Origin: Candidatus Rifleibacteriota bacterium
Lineage (GTDB): Bacteria > Riflebacteria > Ozemobacteria > Ozemobacterales > Ozemobacteraceae
Length of the DNA stretch: 24,450 nt
Assembly (NCBI GenBank): GCA_022704885.1
Contig: JAKJFO010000040.1
Coordinates: 1 to 24,450, forward strand
Reading direction: 5' to 3'
This document shows positions 14,526 to 22,134 of this stretch, in pieces. The number at the start of each line of letters is the position of its first letter. Positions within the stretch are counted from its first letter, which is position 1. The notes under the pieces are model-generated. The model was not told where the DNA came from. It was given only the letters and a program-made list of their open reading frames with translations, and ran no database searches. The position numbers and the translations under genes are program-made.

Positions 14526-15856
14526 ACGCGTGGGGCGTTCTGCATCCAGCGCGGCTGGCCGGTACTTTCGAGAACGTTGAGCCAGAACATGCTTTCGGGG
14601 TCGATGAACTTGCGGTTGCGAATGGCGATATCTATTGGCACGTGCGTAAAACAGTTGTTCCAGATACCGACCAGCATGCCGGTTTTGCCTGCCATGCCTG
14701 CATGCACAGCGTTCTGGGCCAGCTGGTTGCAGAAAATGCTGTCTGAAGGAATCGCGCATGAGCTGCGAATTATGTAGCTCGGATCGATGTATTTGAGAGA
14801 CACCGGGACTTTGCGTTCCTTGAAGTATTTTGCAATGCCCTCGCGCAGAAACACACCGATGTCACCAGACTTGCGATTGCCGGAAACGTCTTTTTCATCC
14901 ATCGCGCAGAAACGGTCACCAAGCCCCTCAGCCACGACGATTACCGCATGATTTTTCCGCTGAACTCGGTCTAACAGATGCTTGTAAAATCCATTCTCGC
15001 CTTCCAGATCGATGGGTATTTCGGGAATCAGACAAAAATTCACATCCTGCGAGGCAATCGAAGCATTGGCGGTAATGTAGCCAGACTGGCGGCCCATCAG
15101 CTTGACCAGGCCAACTCCGTTCTGGTAGCCGCGGGCCTCGACATGTGCGGTTCTGATCGAGTCGACGGCGTGCGTAAAGGCGGTTTCGAAACCGAAGGTT
15201 TTTTCGATGAAGCCGATGTCATTATCGATGGTTTTGGGTATACCGATCACCGAGATGGCAAGACCGCGTTTCGTGATTTCATCGTAAATTTCCTGCGCTC
15301 CACGCAGCGTACCGTCGCCACCGATGCAGAAAAGAATGTTGATATTGTAGTCCATCAACCGGTCTACCATCAGCCCGACCTCCTGTGGCCCGCGAGAAGA
15401 GCCGAGAATCGTGCCGCCCTTTTCGTGTATCTCAGAGACGACATCGGGGTCGAGAACCATTGGCTGCAGACCTGATTCTTTAATCATACCGAGATAACCG
15501 TAACGGAAGCCATAAATATTCTTGACGCCATACCAGAAATGCAGCTGCATGACGATACCGCGGATGACGTCGTTGATACCGGGACAGAGACCACCGCAGG
15601 TAACGATTCCGGCTCGTGTTCGCGCCGGGTCGAAAAAAATCTTTTCGCGTGGTCCGGCCTTTTCGAAAGACAGGGGCTCCTGCCCGCCCGCTATTTCGGC
15701 CTTGACCTTGCACAGGCTGTTGTTGAACAGAACACGTTCATGATCTTCGACATAATTTGTCAAAAAATCACCATCGATCTTCGAAAGCTTCAGGGGCGAA
15801 TCCATCACAGGTTTGCCAAGCGTGCGAATCGTCAGGTCTTCGTGTCTGATTTCCAT
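14522..15856 (-). CDS. pfkA: 6-phosphofructokinase, plant/trypanosomatid-like ATP-dependent type
   Basis: 444 residues from the ATG at 15854-15856, which has GAAAGG 6 nt upstream. A 30-residue upstream extension is open but lacks a ribosome site and includes the promoter. Motifs: TCGGLCPGINDVIR (86-99), GSSRGPQEV, IGGDGT (178-183), catalytic PKTIDND (207-213) with the base Asp211, and MGRQSGYI. Gly after the GGD triplet predicts ATP as phosphoryl donor. The Lys in PKTIDND, where classical bacterial PfkA has Gly, is the G/K combination typical of plant, trypanosomatid and some spirochaete enzymes. It phosphorylates fructose-6-phosphate in glycolysis. PPi use cannot be excluded without assay. 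Confidence 0.92.
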   Translation of the reverse strand: MEIRHEDLTIRTLGKPVMDSPLKLSKIDGDFLTNYVEDHERVLFNNSLCKVKAEIAGGQEPLSFEKAGPREKIFFDPARTRAGIVTCGGLCPGINDVIRGIVMQLHFWYGVKNIYGFRYGYLGMIKESGLQPMVLDPDVVSEIHEKGGTILGSSRGPQEVGLMVDRLMDYNINILFCIGGDGTLRGAQEIYDEITKRGLAISVIGIPKTIDNDIGFIEKTFGFETAFTHAVDSIRTAHVEARGYQNGVGLVKLMGRQSGYITANASIASQDVNFCLIPEIPIDLEGENGFYKHLLDRVQRKNHAVIVVAEGLGDRFCAMDEKDVSGNRKSGDIGVFLREGIAKYFKERKVPVSLKYIDPSYIIRSSCAIPSDSIFCNQLAQNAVHAGMAGKTGMLVGIWNNCFTHVPIDIAIRNRKFIDPESMFWLNVLESTGQPRWMQNAPRV

Positions 15857-15898
15857 AGCGGGCCTTTCAAATTTTGGTATTTTCAAAGCTGGTTGACT

Positions 15899-15927
15899 TT
15901 GGTATATTATTCTGTAGTTTATATATA
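15899..15927 (+). promoter_or_regulatory. Weak candidate promoter of the glycosyltransferase gene
   Basis: TTGGTA (15899-15904) and TATATA (15922-15927) are 17 bp apart, each matching 4 of 6 consensus bases. They lie in the AT-rich divergent region shared with pfk, where the two promoters would overlap. Confidence 0.3.
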
Positions 15928-15946
15928 TCTGGACAGGCAAAGTCAA
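15918..15946 (-). promoter_or_regulatory. Sigma70 promoter of pfk
   Basis: On the minus strand TTGACT (15941-15946, 5 of 6) and TATAAA (15918-15923, 5 of 6) are separated by 17 bp, giving a leader of about 55 nt before the pfk ATG. Confidence 0.68.
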
Positions 15947-15971
15947 GAAACCAGCGAAAGCGAGATCCAGC

Positions 15972-17036
15972 TTGAATATTTATTTCGGTGTTCCTTCGGG
16001 AGATACCAGCAATATTGAAGAGAGAGAAATTTCGAAACGCCTGATCGGCTCTCTGACTACACTCCCCTGCCATACTCGTGAATTCACCACCGACGATCCC
16101 TACCCTTTCGACGCCATAAAAGGCACCCCGTCGCTTATTCACGCCTTTCATGCCGCAAAAGCCGGGCTGCCTTGTCAGAAACTGGCTGAGAAGTCGCGCC
16201 TGCCGCTGATCGTCACCTGCACCGGCCTCGACGCCTACATCGACATGTATAACAGCGTGCTGCGCCCCCAGCTGCAGGAAGTTCTTGAGGCAGCGCGCAA
16301 AGTCATAGTGCCCTACCCGCAGATGGGCAAATTCATCAAATCGCGTCTGATGATCAACACTGAGATTGAAGTGATTGCGCCCGGAGTCTCACCCTTCAAT
16401 GCTGAATTCGACTTTCCGCGCGAGCATTTCGGATTTATCCCGGGCGAGCGTCTGGTCATGCTTGAAGGCGGTCTGCTCCCGGCAAAAAATGTGCTTTTTG
16501 CAATACATTACATCGAAAAGATCATTTCAGATTATCCGGAATTGCGTCTGGTGCTCTTCAATACTCCATTCGACACCGACTATCAGAAACAGGTAATTGC
16601 CGAAGCCTCTGGAAAAGCATGGATTAAACTGATCGATCGCCCGGAAGACGGTCTGCTGCCATTTTTGCACCGTCAGGCCGAAATTTTCATCAATGTGTCA
16701 CACGCAGAAGGTTACAATTCGTCGATGCTGAGTGCCATGCAGACCGGCCGACCCGTTCTCGCGGCCGATGTATATGGCAATCATGCCTTCATCAAAAACG
16801 AGGAAACCTTTCCGGGAATGGGCAACGGCTGGCTCTATTTCACCTCTCCGGGCCCGGCCAGCTTCGGCAGATTGCATGACGGAGAAGATTTTACCAGCAA
16901 ACTGCGCTATCTTCTCGACAATCCTGACCTGGCCGCCGAAGTTGGCCAGCGGGCAGCGCGAATCGTCGCGCAGAGTCACACCGCCGAGAAAGAACTTTAT
17001 CTGCATCTGCAGGTCTACAAGTCAATTTTGCGCTGA
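15972..17036 (+). CDS. GT-B fold glycosyltransferase (GT4-like)
   Basis: 354 residues from a TTG start. The protein then begins MNIYFGVPSG, a proper first strand of a GT-B fold, and no in-frame ATG lies nearby. The ribosome site is poor (GCGAGA). Segments seen: TCTGLDAYIDMY (83-94) in the N-lobe, VIAPGVSPFN (134-143), GGLLPAKNVLFAI (166-178) where GT4 enzymes usually have G-R-L...K, and AEGYNSSMLSAMQTGRPVLA (245-264). The donor-binding E-x7-E motif has Glu246, but the second Glu is Ser254. It probably transfers a sugar from a nucleotide-sugar donor to an envelope or storage acceptor in the cytoplasm. Donor and acceptor are unknown. Monocistronic, convergent with nrdG. Confidence 0.75.
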   Translation: MNIYFGVPSGDTSNIEEREISKRLIGSLTTLPCHTREFTTDDPYPFDAIKGTPSLIHAFHAAKAGLPCQKLAEKSRLPLIVTCTGLDAYIDMYNSVLRPQLQEVLEAARKVIVPYPQMGKFIKSRLMINTEIEVIAPGVSPFNAEFDFPREHFGFIPGERLVMLEGGLLPAKNVLFAIHYIEKIISDYPELRLVLFNTPFDTDYQKQVIAEASGKAWIKLIDRPEDGLLPFLHRQAEIFINVSHAEGYNSSMLSAMQTGRPVLAADVYGNHAFIKNEETFPGMGNGWLYFTSPGPASFGRLHDGEDFTSKLRYLLDNPDLAAEVGQRAARIVAQSHTAEKELYLHLQVYKSILR

Positions 17037-17074
17037 AAACAGGACTCACCAGCCTGTAAGCACCCGCTAATACC

Positions 17075-17824
17075 TTACGCCGCCTTTTTGAGACTGTCGA
17101 CTTCGCTGTCGTCAGAGCGCAAAGTGAAACCGGTAAACCGCGAGCGCAGCTTCAAAAGTGTTGCAGGCTGCAGACAGGCTGCGTTGACCGGCGGCAAAGT
17201 CTGGTCGAGAGCTTCACCATATTTGAATTTCTGTATGGCATAGCTGCTTATCTTTTTGTCGCAAAGCCAGTCAGCCATCTGCATTATATCAGAATCGGTC
17301 AGCAGACCAGGGTGAACCGTAGTGCGATATTCATGTTTGATTCCGGCCGCCACAAGCATTTCAGCAAGGCGCTCATAAGCCGAACGGTCAACCGGTTGCC
17401 GGGTAACCGACTGATACTTGTCGAAAGGGGCCTTGAAATCGACTGCGACAAACTGCAGCAGCCTTTCTTCGATCGCCTGCCCGACGATATCCGGAAAAAA
17501 GCCGTTGGTGTGCAGTGCCACCTCGAAGCCGTATTCTCTGACTTCGCGCAGGGCATCGAGCAGGCCGGGCTGCAGACATGGCTCGCCGCCGCTGAAGACG
17601 ACGGCCTCGATGAAGCCCTGGCGATCTTTCAGAAAATTTCTGACAGATTGCCAGGAAAGCGGGTCGGCAGCTTTTTCACCAAGCAGACTGCGGTTGTAAC
17701 AGAAGCGGCAACGAAGGTTGCAGCCCTGCGTAAAGATTACGCTGGCAAGTCGCCCGGGGAAGTCTATCATGGTCAGGGGCTGCAGGCCCCCGACCAGAAT
17801 TTTTTCAGAACCGTTTTTTTTCAT
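17075..17824 (-). CDS. nrdG: Anaerobic ribonucleoside-triphosphate reductase activase (radical SAM)
   Basis: 249 residues. The radical SAM cluster motif is C35NLRCRFC42 (CxxxCxxC), and the SAM-binding FSGGEPCLQPG follows at 77-87, with further strand motifs EVALHTNGF and FVAVDFKAPFDKY. It reduces SAM at a 4Fe-4S cluster to form the glycyl radical on NrdD. Length and pattern fit the longer NrdG-like activase class rather than the short enterobacterial type. It starts 4 nt after the nrdD stop codon, so the two are co-transcribed. Pyruvate-formate-lyase activase is excluded mainly by this context. Confidence 0.9.
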   Translation of the reverse strand: MKKNGSEKILVGGLQPLTMIDFPGRLASVIFTQGCNLRCRFCYNRSLLGEKAADPLSWQSVRNFLKDRQGFIEAVVFSGGEPCLQPGLLDALREVREYGFEVALHTNGFFPDIVGQAIEERLLQFVAVDFKAPFDKYQSVTRQPVDRSAYERLAEMLVAAGIKHEYRTTVHPGLLTDSDIMQMADWLCDKKISSYAIQKFKYGEALDQTLPPVNAACLQPATLLKLRSRFTGFTLRSDDSEVDSLKKAA

Positions 17825-17828
17825 CGAA

Positions 17829-20021
17829 TCAGACGACTTCTCTTACCAGGTCGCTCGGGCGCATGAGAACGCGGTCGCTGTATTCGCTCTTCTTGCCGGC
17901 ATTGAACTGAGAAACCGGGCGGAAATAGCCCATGACGCGGGTCCAGATTTCGCAGACCTGGCGATTTTCATCAGCAAGCACTACGCTTTCGGGTGCCAGT
18001 TCCTGACCTTCGGCCTGGGCGATGGCAACAGCCTTTCTGGTTTCGATCGCATCGCAGGTAGGGCAATACTGATGTTCACCGGCGATGTAGCCATGTTTCG
18101 GACAGATGCTGAATGTCGGCGTAATGGTGATGTATGGCAGCCTGAACTGGGTCAGGGTCTTCTGTACCAGACGCTTGCACGATTCGGCATCAGGTATGCG
18201 CTCGCCAACGTAGAGGTGCAATACGGTGCCACCTGTGTATTTGGTCTGCAGCTTTTCCTGGTGGCGCATCACGTCGAACAGGTCGCCCTGGTAATCGACC
18301 GGCAGCTGGCTGGAGTTGGTGTAATAGGCTGCCTGCGGCGTGCCAGCCTGAATGATTTCGGGAAATCGCTTGCGATCTTCGCGGGCAAAACGATGGGTTG
18401 CGCCTTCGGCGGGAGTCGCTTCGAGATTGTAGAGGTGACCGGTTTCGACCTGGTATTGAACGATCTTTTCGCGCATGAAATCAAGAATCCGCTGCGCCAG
18501 TTCGACGCCCTGAGGATTGGAAATGTCATAGGCGTTCTCGGAGAAGTTGCGGATACATTCATTCATACCATTGATACCGATGGTCGAGAAATGGTTGCGA
18601 AGAGTGCCGAGATAGCGGCGGGTATAAGGGAACAGACCACTGTCAATTCTGGCCTGAATAACCTTGCGTTTGACTTCGAGGCTCTTCTTCGAGAGTTCCA
18701 TCAGGTGCTCGAGTCGAGTGGTGAGTGCTTCATAGTTGCCCTTGAACATGTAACCGAGGCGGGCTAGATTGAGGGTAACCACACCGATCGAACCGGTCTG
18801 CTCAGCCGATCCAAACAGGCCGTTACCGCGCTTGAGCAGTTCGCGCAGGTCGAGCTGCAGGCGGCAGCACATCGAGCGCACCATGTTGGGCTCGAGATCA
18901 GAATTGATAAAATTCTGAAAATACGGCAAACCGTATTTGGCGGTCATTTCGAACAGCGGCTGGCAGTTCGGGTGGTTCCAGTCGAAGTCTTTGGTGATGT
19001 TGTAGGTCGGAATCGGGAAAGTGAAAGCGCGGCCGCGATTATCGCCAACGCTCATTACATCGATAAACGCGCGGTTGATCAGATCCATTTCGGCCTGCAG
19101 GTCGCCGTAGGTGAAATCGACATGTTTGCCGCCGACGAGCGGATGCTGGGTTTTGAGGTCTTCCGGGCAGTTCCAGTCGAGGGTTAGGTTGGTGAAAGGA
19201 GTCTGGGTACCCCAGCGTGAAGGAACGTTGAGATTGTAGACAAATTCCTGAATTCCCTGAAAAACCTGATCGTAGCTGATACCATCGAGTCTTACATAAG
19301 GAGCCAGGTAAGTGTCGAAAGAAGAGAATGCCTGTGCACCAGCCCACTCATTCTGCAGAGTACCGAGGAAGTTCACCATCTGACCGAGTGCACTCGAGAA
19401 GTGCTTGGGCGGGCCAGCTTCGACTTTGCCCGGTACGCCGTTGAAGCCTTCCTGTAACAGGGTTCGCAGAGACCATCCGGCGCAGTAACCTGAAAGCATG
19501 TCGAGATCGTGAATATGCAGGTCGCCTTCGCGGTGAGCATCACCGATTTCAGGGTTGTAGACATGTGAAAGCCAGTAGTTTGCAGTTACCTTGCCGGCCA
19601 CGTTGAGAATGAGACCACCGAGCGAGTAGCCCTGGTTGGCATTGGCGTTGACACGCCAGTCCTGATGACCGAGGTATTCGTTGATCGAACTGATACTGTC
19701 GACCAGCGAGCGACGGCCTTCGCGCATCTGCTTGTGCTGTTCGCGATATACGATATAAGAGCGATTGGTCGTAAAATAATTGTTGGCGATCAGCACGTGT
19801 TCAACAACGTCCTGGACTTCTTCGACGTTCGGGGTACCTGACTGGTGACGATGTGCCAGAATATTGATTACCTGGCTCGCCATCCGCATCGAGTCAACCA
19901 TACCGAACTCGCCGGTTGCCCTGCCGGCTCTCTCGATAGCTGACCGGATTTTTTCCGGGTTGAATGGTACTATGTTGCCCTGACGATTTTCGATGAACTG
20001 CAATTCGCGACCCTGCTTCAT
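17829..20021 (-). CDS. nrdD: Anaerobic (class III) ribonucleoside-triphosphate reductase
   Basis: 730 residues from the ATG at 20019-20021, chosen because GGGAG lies 5 nt upstream; an in-frame start at 20060 has no ribosome site. An N-terminal ATP-cone (about 8-100, FIENRQGNIVPFNPEKIRSAIERA) gives allosteric control. The ten-stranded barrel follows, with the conserved DLHIHDLD and SICPKHGYIAGE segments. The zinc site is formed by C640, C653 and C656, with His643 or C690 as a possible fourth ligand. The C-terminal glycyl radical loop reads TRVMGYFRPVSQFN, Gly698 being the radical site. It reduces ribonucleotides to deoxyribonucleotides only without oxygen. A promoter with an inverted repeat lies at 20184-20226. 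Confidence 0.97.
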   Translation of the reverse strand: MKQGRELQFIENRQGNIVPFNPEKIRSAIERAGRATGEFGMVDSMRMASQVINILAHRHQSGTPNVEEVQDVVEHVLIANNYFTTNRSYIVYREQHKQMREGRRSLVDSISSINEYLGHQDWRVNANANQGYSLGGLILNVAGKVTANYWLSHVYNPEIGDAHREGDLHIHDLDMLSGYCAGWSLRTLLQEGFNGVPGKVEAGPPKHFSSALGQMVNFLGTLQNEWAGAQAFSSFDTYLAPYVRLDGISYDQVFQGIQEFVYNLNVPSRWGTQTPFTNLTLDWNCPEDLKTQHPLVGGKHVDFTYGDLQAEMDLINRAFIDVMSVGDNRGRAFTFPIPTYNITKDFDWNHPNCQPLFEMTAKYGLPYFQNFINSDLEPNMVRSMCCRLQLDLRELLKRGNGLFGSAEQTGSIGVVTLNLARLGYMFKGNYEALTTRLEHLMELSKKSLEVKRKVIQARIDSGLFPYTRRYLGTLRNHFSTIGINGMNECIRNFSENAYDISNPQGVELAQRILDFMREKIVQYQVETGHLYNLEATPAEGATHRFAREDRKRFPEIIQAGTPQAAYYTNSSQLPVDYQGDLFDVMRHQEKLQTKYTGGTVLHLYVGERIPDAESCKRLVQKTLTQFRLPYITITPTFSICPKHGYIAGEHQYCPTCDAIETRKAVAIAQAEGQELAPESVVLADENRQVCEIWTRVMGYFRPVSQFNAGKKSEYSDRVLMRPSDLVREVV

Positions 20022-20060
20022 GACTGCTCCCTGCTTATTGATGATAAAAACGCACGTCAA

Positions 20061-20079
20061 ATTCTGTACACGACAGAAT
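20061..20079 (-). repeat. Perfect stem-loop in the nrdD leader
   Basis: ATTCTGT (20061-20067) and ACAGAAT (20073-20079) are perfect 7-bp arms around 5 nt, about 40 nt before the nrdD start codon, inside the predicted leader of about 170 nt. It may be an RNA hairpin or a protein-binding site. No T run follows. Confidence 0.6.
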
Positions 20080-20183
20080 GTATGGAATAAAAATCTCTGG
20101 AAATCTGAGAATGCGACTACGAGCGATTAAAGTCTGTTACTTTTTAAATTTTTTCGTTAGCAAACTTTAACTCTCTCTTGTTT

Positions 20184-20207
20184 TGTGGTGGGTTAGATTA
20201 CACCACA
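20184..20207. promoter_or_regulatory. Inverted repeat (candidate operator) covering the nrdD -10 region
   Basis: TGTGGTG (20184-20190) and CACCACA (20201-20207) are perfect 7-bp arms around 10 nt. They overlap the -10 hexamer and start site of the nrdD promoter, a typical repressor position. The sequence does not match the NrdR box or FNR consensus as I know them. Confidence 0.6.
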
Positions 20208-20226
20208 TTTTAGACTGCAAAGTCAA
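20197..20226 (-). promoter_or_regulatory. Sigma70 promoter of nrdD-nrdG
   Basis: On the minus strand TTGACT (20221-20226, 5 of 6) and TGTAAT (20197-20202, 5 of 6) are separated by 18 bp. The predicted start is about 20190, giving an unusually long leader of about 170 nt before nrdD. Confidence 0.65.
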
Positions 20227-20231
20227 AGCTT

Positions 20232-20394
20232 TTTTAGAAAAATTTTTGAGTCAATCATAGCGCGCACTTCAGCCTCAATGGCCACGTTGAGCCTGTTTTA
20301 TCCGCTGTCACAATATACCCCGGGCGGGTGACTTGCATCACCCCAAAGGTTAAAGCAACGTGCACAAAACACACCTCACATTCAGTGTATGAAA
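20232..20394. other. Gene-free stretch between the Clp1-operon terminator and the nrdD promoter
   Basis: Together with the nrdD leader this forms a 433-bp gap (20022-20454) without a protein gene. In this part I see only small inverted repeats: GGGTGA/TCACCC (20326-20331 and 20338-20343) around 6 nt, and CTCAA/TTGAG (20274-20278 and 20287-20291). I found no open reading frame with a ribosome site, no tRNA, and no recognisable riboswitch. An unrecognised small RNA is possible. Confidence 0.5.
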
Positions 20395-20431
20395 TTAATA
20401 AAAACCGCTCCGGCAGAAGATGCCAGAGCGG
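20395..20431 (-). terminator. Rho-independent terminator of the DHH-unknown-Clp1 operon
   Basis: On the minus strand CCGCTCTGGCA and TGCCGGAGCGG form an 11-bp stem (one U-G pair) around the loop TCTTC, directly followed by TTTTTATT. It lies 23 bp past the stop of the kinase gene. Confidence 0.93.
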
Positions 20432-20454
20432 CTACAAGTAACTATTACAGGGGA

Positions 20455-21708
20455 TCAGAAGGCGCCGGGTTCGATAAAACCGGCTTCGTTTCCGGTTTCG
20501 GTCACCTTGAGCGAACCGAATTGAATACCTTTGATCTTGCCGGTATCGCCCTTGTAATTCGAGCGCAACCGGAAGTTGTTGTTGAGAAAGTCCATCTCTT
20601 CGAGACGGGCAACTGCCAGCATATTCTGGTCTGCATCGAGCAGAGCGACCATCAGACCTTTTTCATTGCCGGCGATGAAGTTGCGGATCATGCCGGTATC
20701 TTTCGGCCAGTTTTTCATGAGTTCTGGCATGAGCGGACCAGAGGTAACGACGAGTGTACCCTCCCAGCCGGAAAGTTTTTCAGCATGCAGAGTGCCTTCG
20801 AGTTCGACTTTGGTTCCGGTCATGAAGTAACAGCGATCGGTGTATACCTGGCGAAAAGGAATTTCGAACACTCTGGCATCGGCAAAGTATCTGCGGCTGA
20901 CGAGTTCACGCAGTTCTTTGCGATCCATCTGGCTGGTCGAAGAAGCCTTTTTGGAAACCGGCAGCCGAACGATCTTATCAGCCGGCAGATGTCTGACCAG
21001 GTGTTCGAGTTCTGTGCCACGCTGCATCAGTATGACCTTGTCCGGTTGCACGATGTCGAGTTTGGCTTTCTTGATGGCGCGGCCGCCATCGCCCTGAACC
21101 CAGCCAGTGGTGTCGATAATCAGAGCGTCGGCTTCTTTTTCTGCCTTGCGCAACATTTCAACCAGGCCGGTCAGGGCCGGAACGAAGTGCAGACCTGGCG
21201 AATGGGCGCCCAGCAGATACATGTGAGTCGGTTCGAGTTCGGTCAGGAATATTGCCGGTTTGGCCAGCAGAAGCATACCAAAGGTGCCGGGGCAGCCGAT
21301 GTCTGACTGACCGGTATCACAGTCGAGAATCGCGGTCTTGCCGACTTTGGCCAGCAGGCGATTAGCGAGATAGGTGCTGAAAAAGGTTTTGCCGGTATCG
21401 ACTTCGCCAAGCACGAGAATCTTGTAGAGGTTTCCCGGTTTCTTTTCGGCAGCGATGCTGGCGGCAAGTTCGTCCCATTCGGCGGGAATCGAGCTGGTTT
21501 CCATCTTTGTCAGGGCTTCTTCAGGAGCCTCGATCGTTACAACCGCGTCTTCGATGCCCAGCAGAGGTATTTTCTTGCCCACCGGAACCTTGATCTGTTC
21601 GCCTGACCTGACTGGAGCACCAATGATTTCGATGGCTCCAGAGTCCACCTTTACAGCGGCAGAACCATTCAACAGATAGAATTCACTTTTTTTGATATTC
21701 AGCTGCAT
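20455..21708 (-). CDS. Clp1/Grc3/Nol9-family polynucleotide 5'-hydroxyl kinase
   Basis: 417 residues from the ATG at 21706-21708, with AGGGG about 8 nt upstream and overlapping the previous stop by one base (TAATG). An N-terminal beta domain (1-60) precedes the P-loop domain: Walker A GEVDTGKT (101-108), then LDCDTGQSDIGCPGTFG (128-144), matching the Clp1/Grc3 'DxDxGQ...PGT' signature, then IIDTTGWVQGDGG (197-209), matching 'TxGWxxGxG'. A C-terminal beta domain completes the Clp1 architecture. Family members phosphorylate 5'-OH ends of RNA (some also DNA) using ATP or GTP. Most studied examples are eukaryotic or archaeal, and bacterial ones are less common. It is the last gene of a three-gene unit with a DHH nuclease, followed by a strong terminator. 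Activity is inferred from motifs. Confidence 0.85.
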   Translation of the reverse strand: MQLNIKKSEFYLLNGSAAVKVDSGAIEIIGAPVRSGEQIKVPVGKKIPLLGIEDAVVTIEAPEEALTKMETSSIPAEWDELAASIAAEKKPGNLYKILVLGEVDTGKTFFSTYLANRLLAKVGKTAILDCDTGQSDIGCPGTFGMLLLAKPAIFLTELEPTHMYLLGAHSPGLHFVPALTGLVEMLRKAEKEADALIIDTTGWVQGDGGRAIKKAKLDIVQPDKVILMQRGTELEHLVRHLPADKIVRLPVSKKASSTSQMDRKELRELVSRRYFADARVFEIPFRQVYTDRCYFMTGTKVELEGTLHAEKLSGWEGTLVVTSGPLMPELMKNWPKDTGMIRNFIAGNEKGLMVALLDADQNMLAVARLEEMDFLNNNFRLRSNYKGDTGKIKGIQFGSLKVTETGNEAGFIEPGAF

Positions 21709-22124
21709 TATTTCTGCCCCTTGTCGAAGACCAGTGACGGCCACATCTCATTGAGAACGTCGTCATTGATTACGGTAACCTTTTCCATTTCGCGATAGCC
21801 GAGGTCGAGCTCATCTTCGCTGGTTACAGATTTGACACCCTTGAGTACAATGCCGTCGCCATCTTTACTGTCGATGGTGCCGCAGTAGCAGTCTTCGCGG
21901 TTTCTGATAAAAACGCGCTGACCGACCTGCACTTCCTGCGGCTTAACATTTTTGGCAACGCCAAAAATACACATGTTCACTATACCAGGATAGAGCGGAA
22001 CATCTTCATACATCTTGACGAGCTGTGAAACCAGCTCTTTAACCAGCATCGGGTCTTTTTCTTCTTCGACGATCTTTTTAAGATACTTTATCAGGGCAGG
22101 AAAATCAGTTTCTTTGAATGACAT
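21708..22124 (-). CDS. Small protein of unknown function with a possible Sm/SH3-like barrel
   Basis: 138 residues from the ATG at 22122-22124 (GGAAGAG upstream). A TTG codon immediately before it is less well placed. The N-terminal half is helical (ALIKYLKKIVEEEKDPMLVKELVSQLVKMYEDV). The second half reads as a small barrel: VGQRVFIRNREDCYCGTIDSKDGDGIVLKGV, then EMEKVTVINDDVLNEM. The pattern 'G-Q-V-x-V-x-N...G-T-I-x-S-x-D...I-V-L' resembles Sm-like or SH3-like strands 1-4. This is a visual impression, not a match. It is coupled to the kinase gene by TAATG and follows the DHH gene by 10 nt. An RNA-binding adaptor is one possibility. Confidence 0.75.
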   Translation of the reverse strand: MSFKETDFPALIKYLKKIVEEEKDPMLVKELVSQLVKMYEDVPLYPGIVNMCIFGVAKNVKPQEVQVGQRVFIRNREDCYCGTIDSKDGDGIVLKGVKSVTSEDELDLGYREMEKVTVINDDVLNEMWPSLVFDKGQK

Positions 22125-22134
22125 CAACTCTTCC

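Noticed and set aside
17718..18767. 349-codon plus-strand frame
   Set aside because: Antisense to nrdD/nrdG; no recognisable domain and no ribosome site.
20184..20207. NrdR box upstream of nrdD
   Set aside because: The dyad lacks the AT-rich centre and 16-bp length of the NrdR consensus and occurs once instead of as a pair.
20326..20343. GGGTGA/TCACCC hairpin as a terminator
   Set aside because: No T run on either strand, and the operon already has a strong terminator at 20395-20431.
20389..21306. 305-codon plus-strand frame
   Set aside because: Antisense to the Clp1-like kinase and begins within its terminator hairpin.
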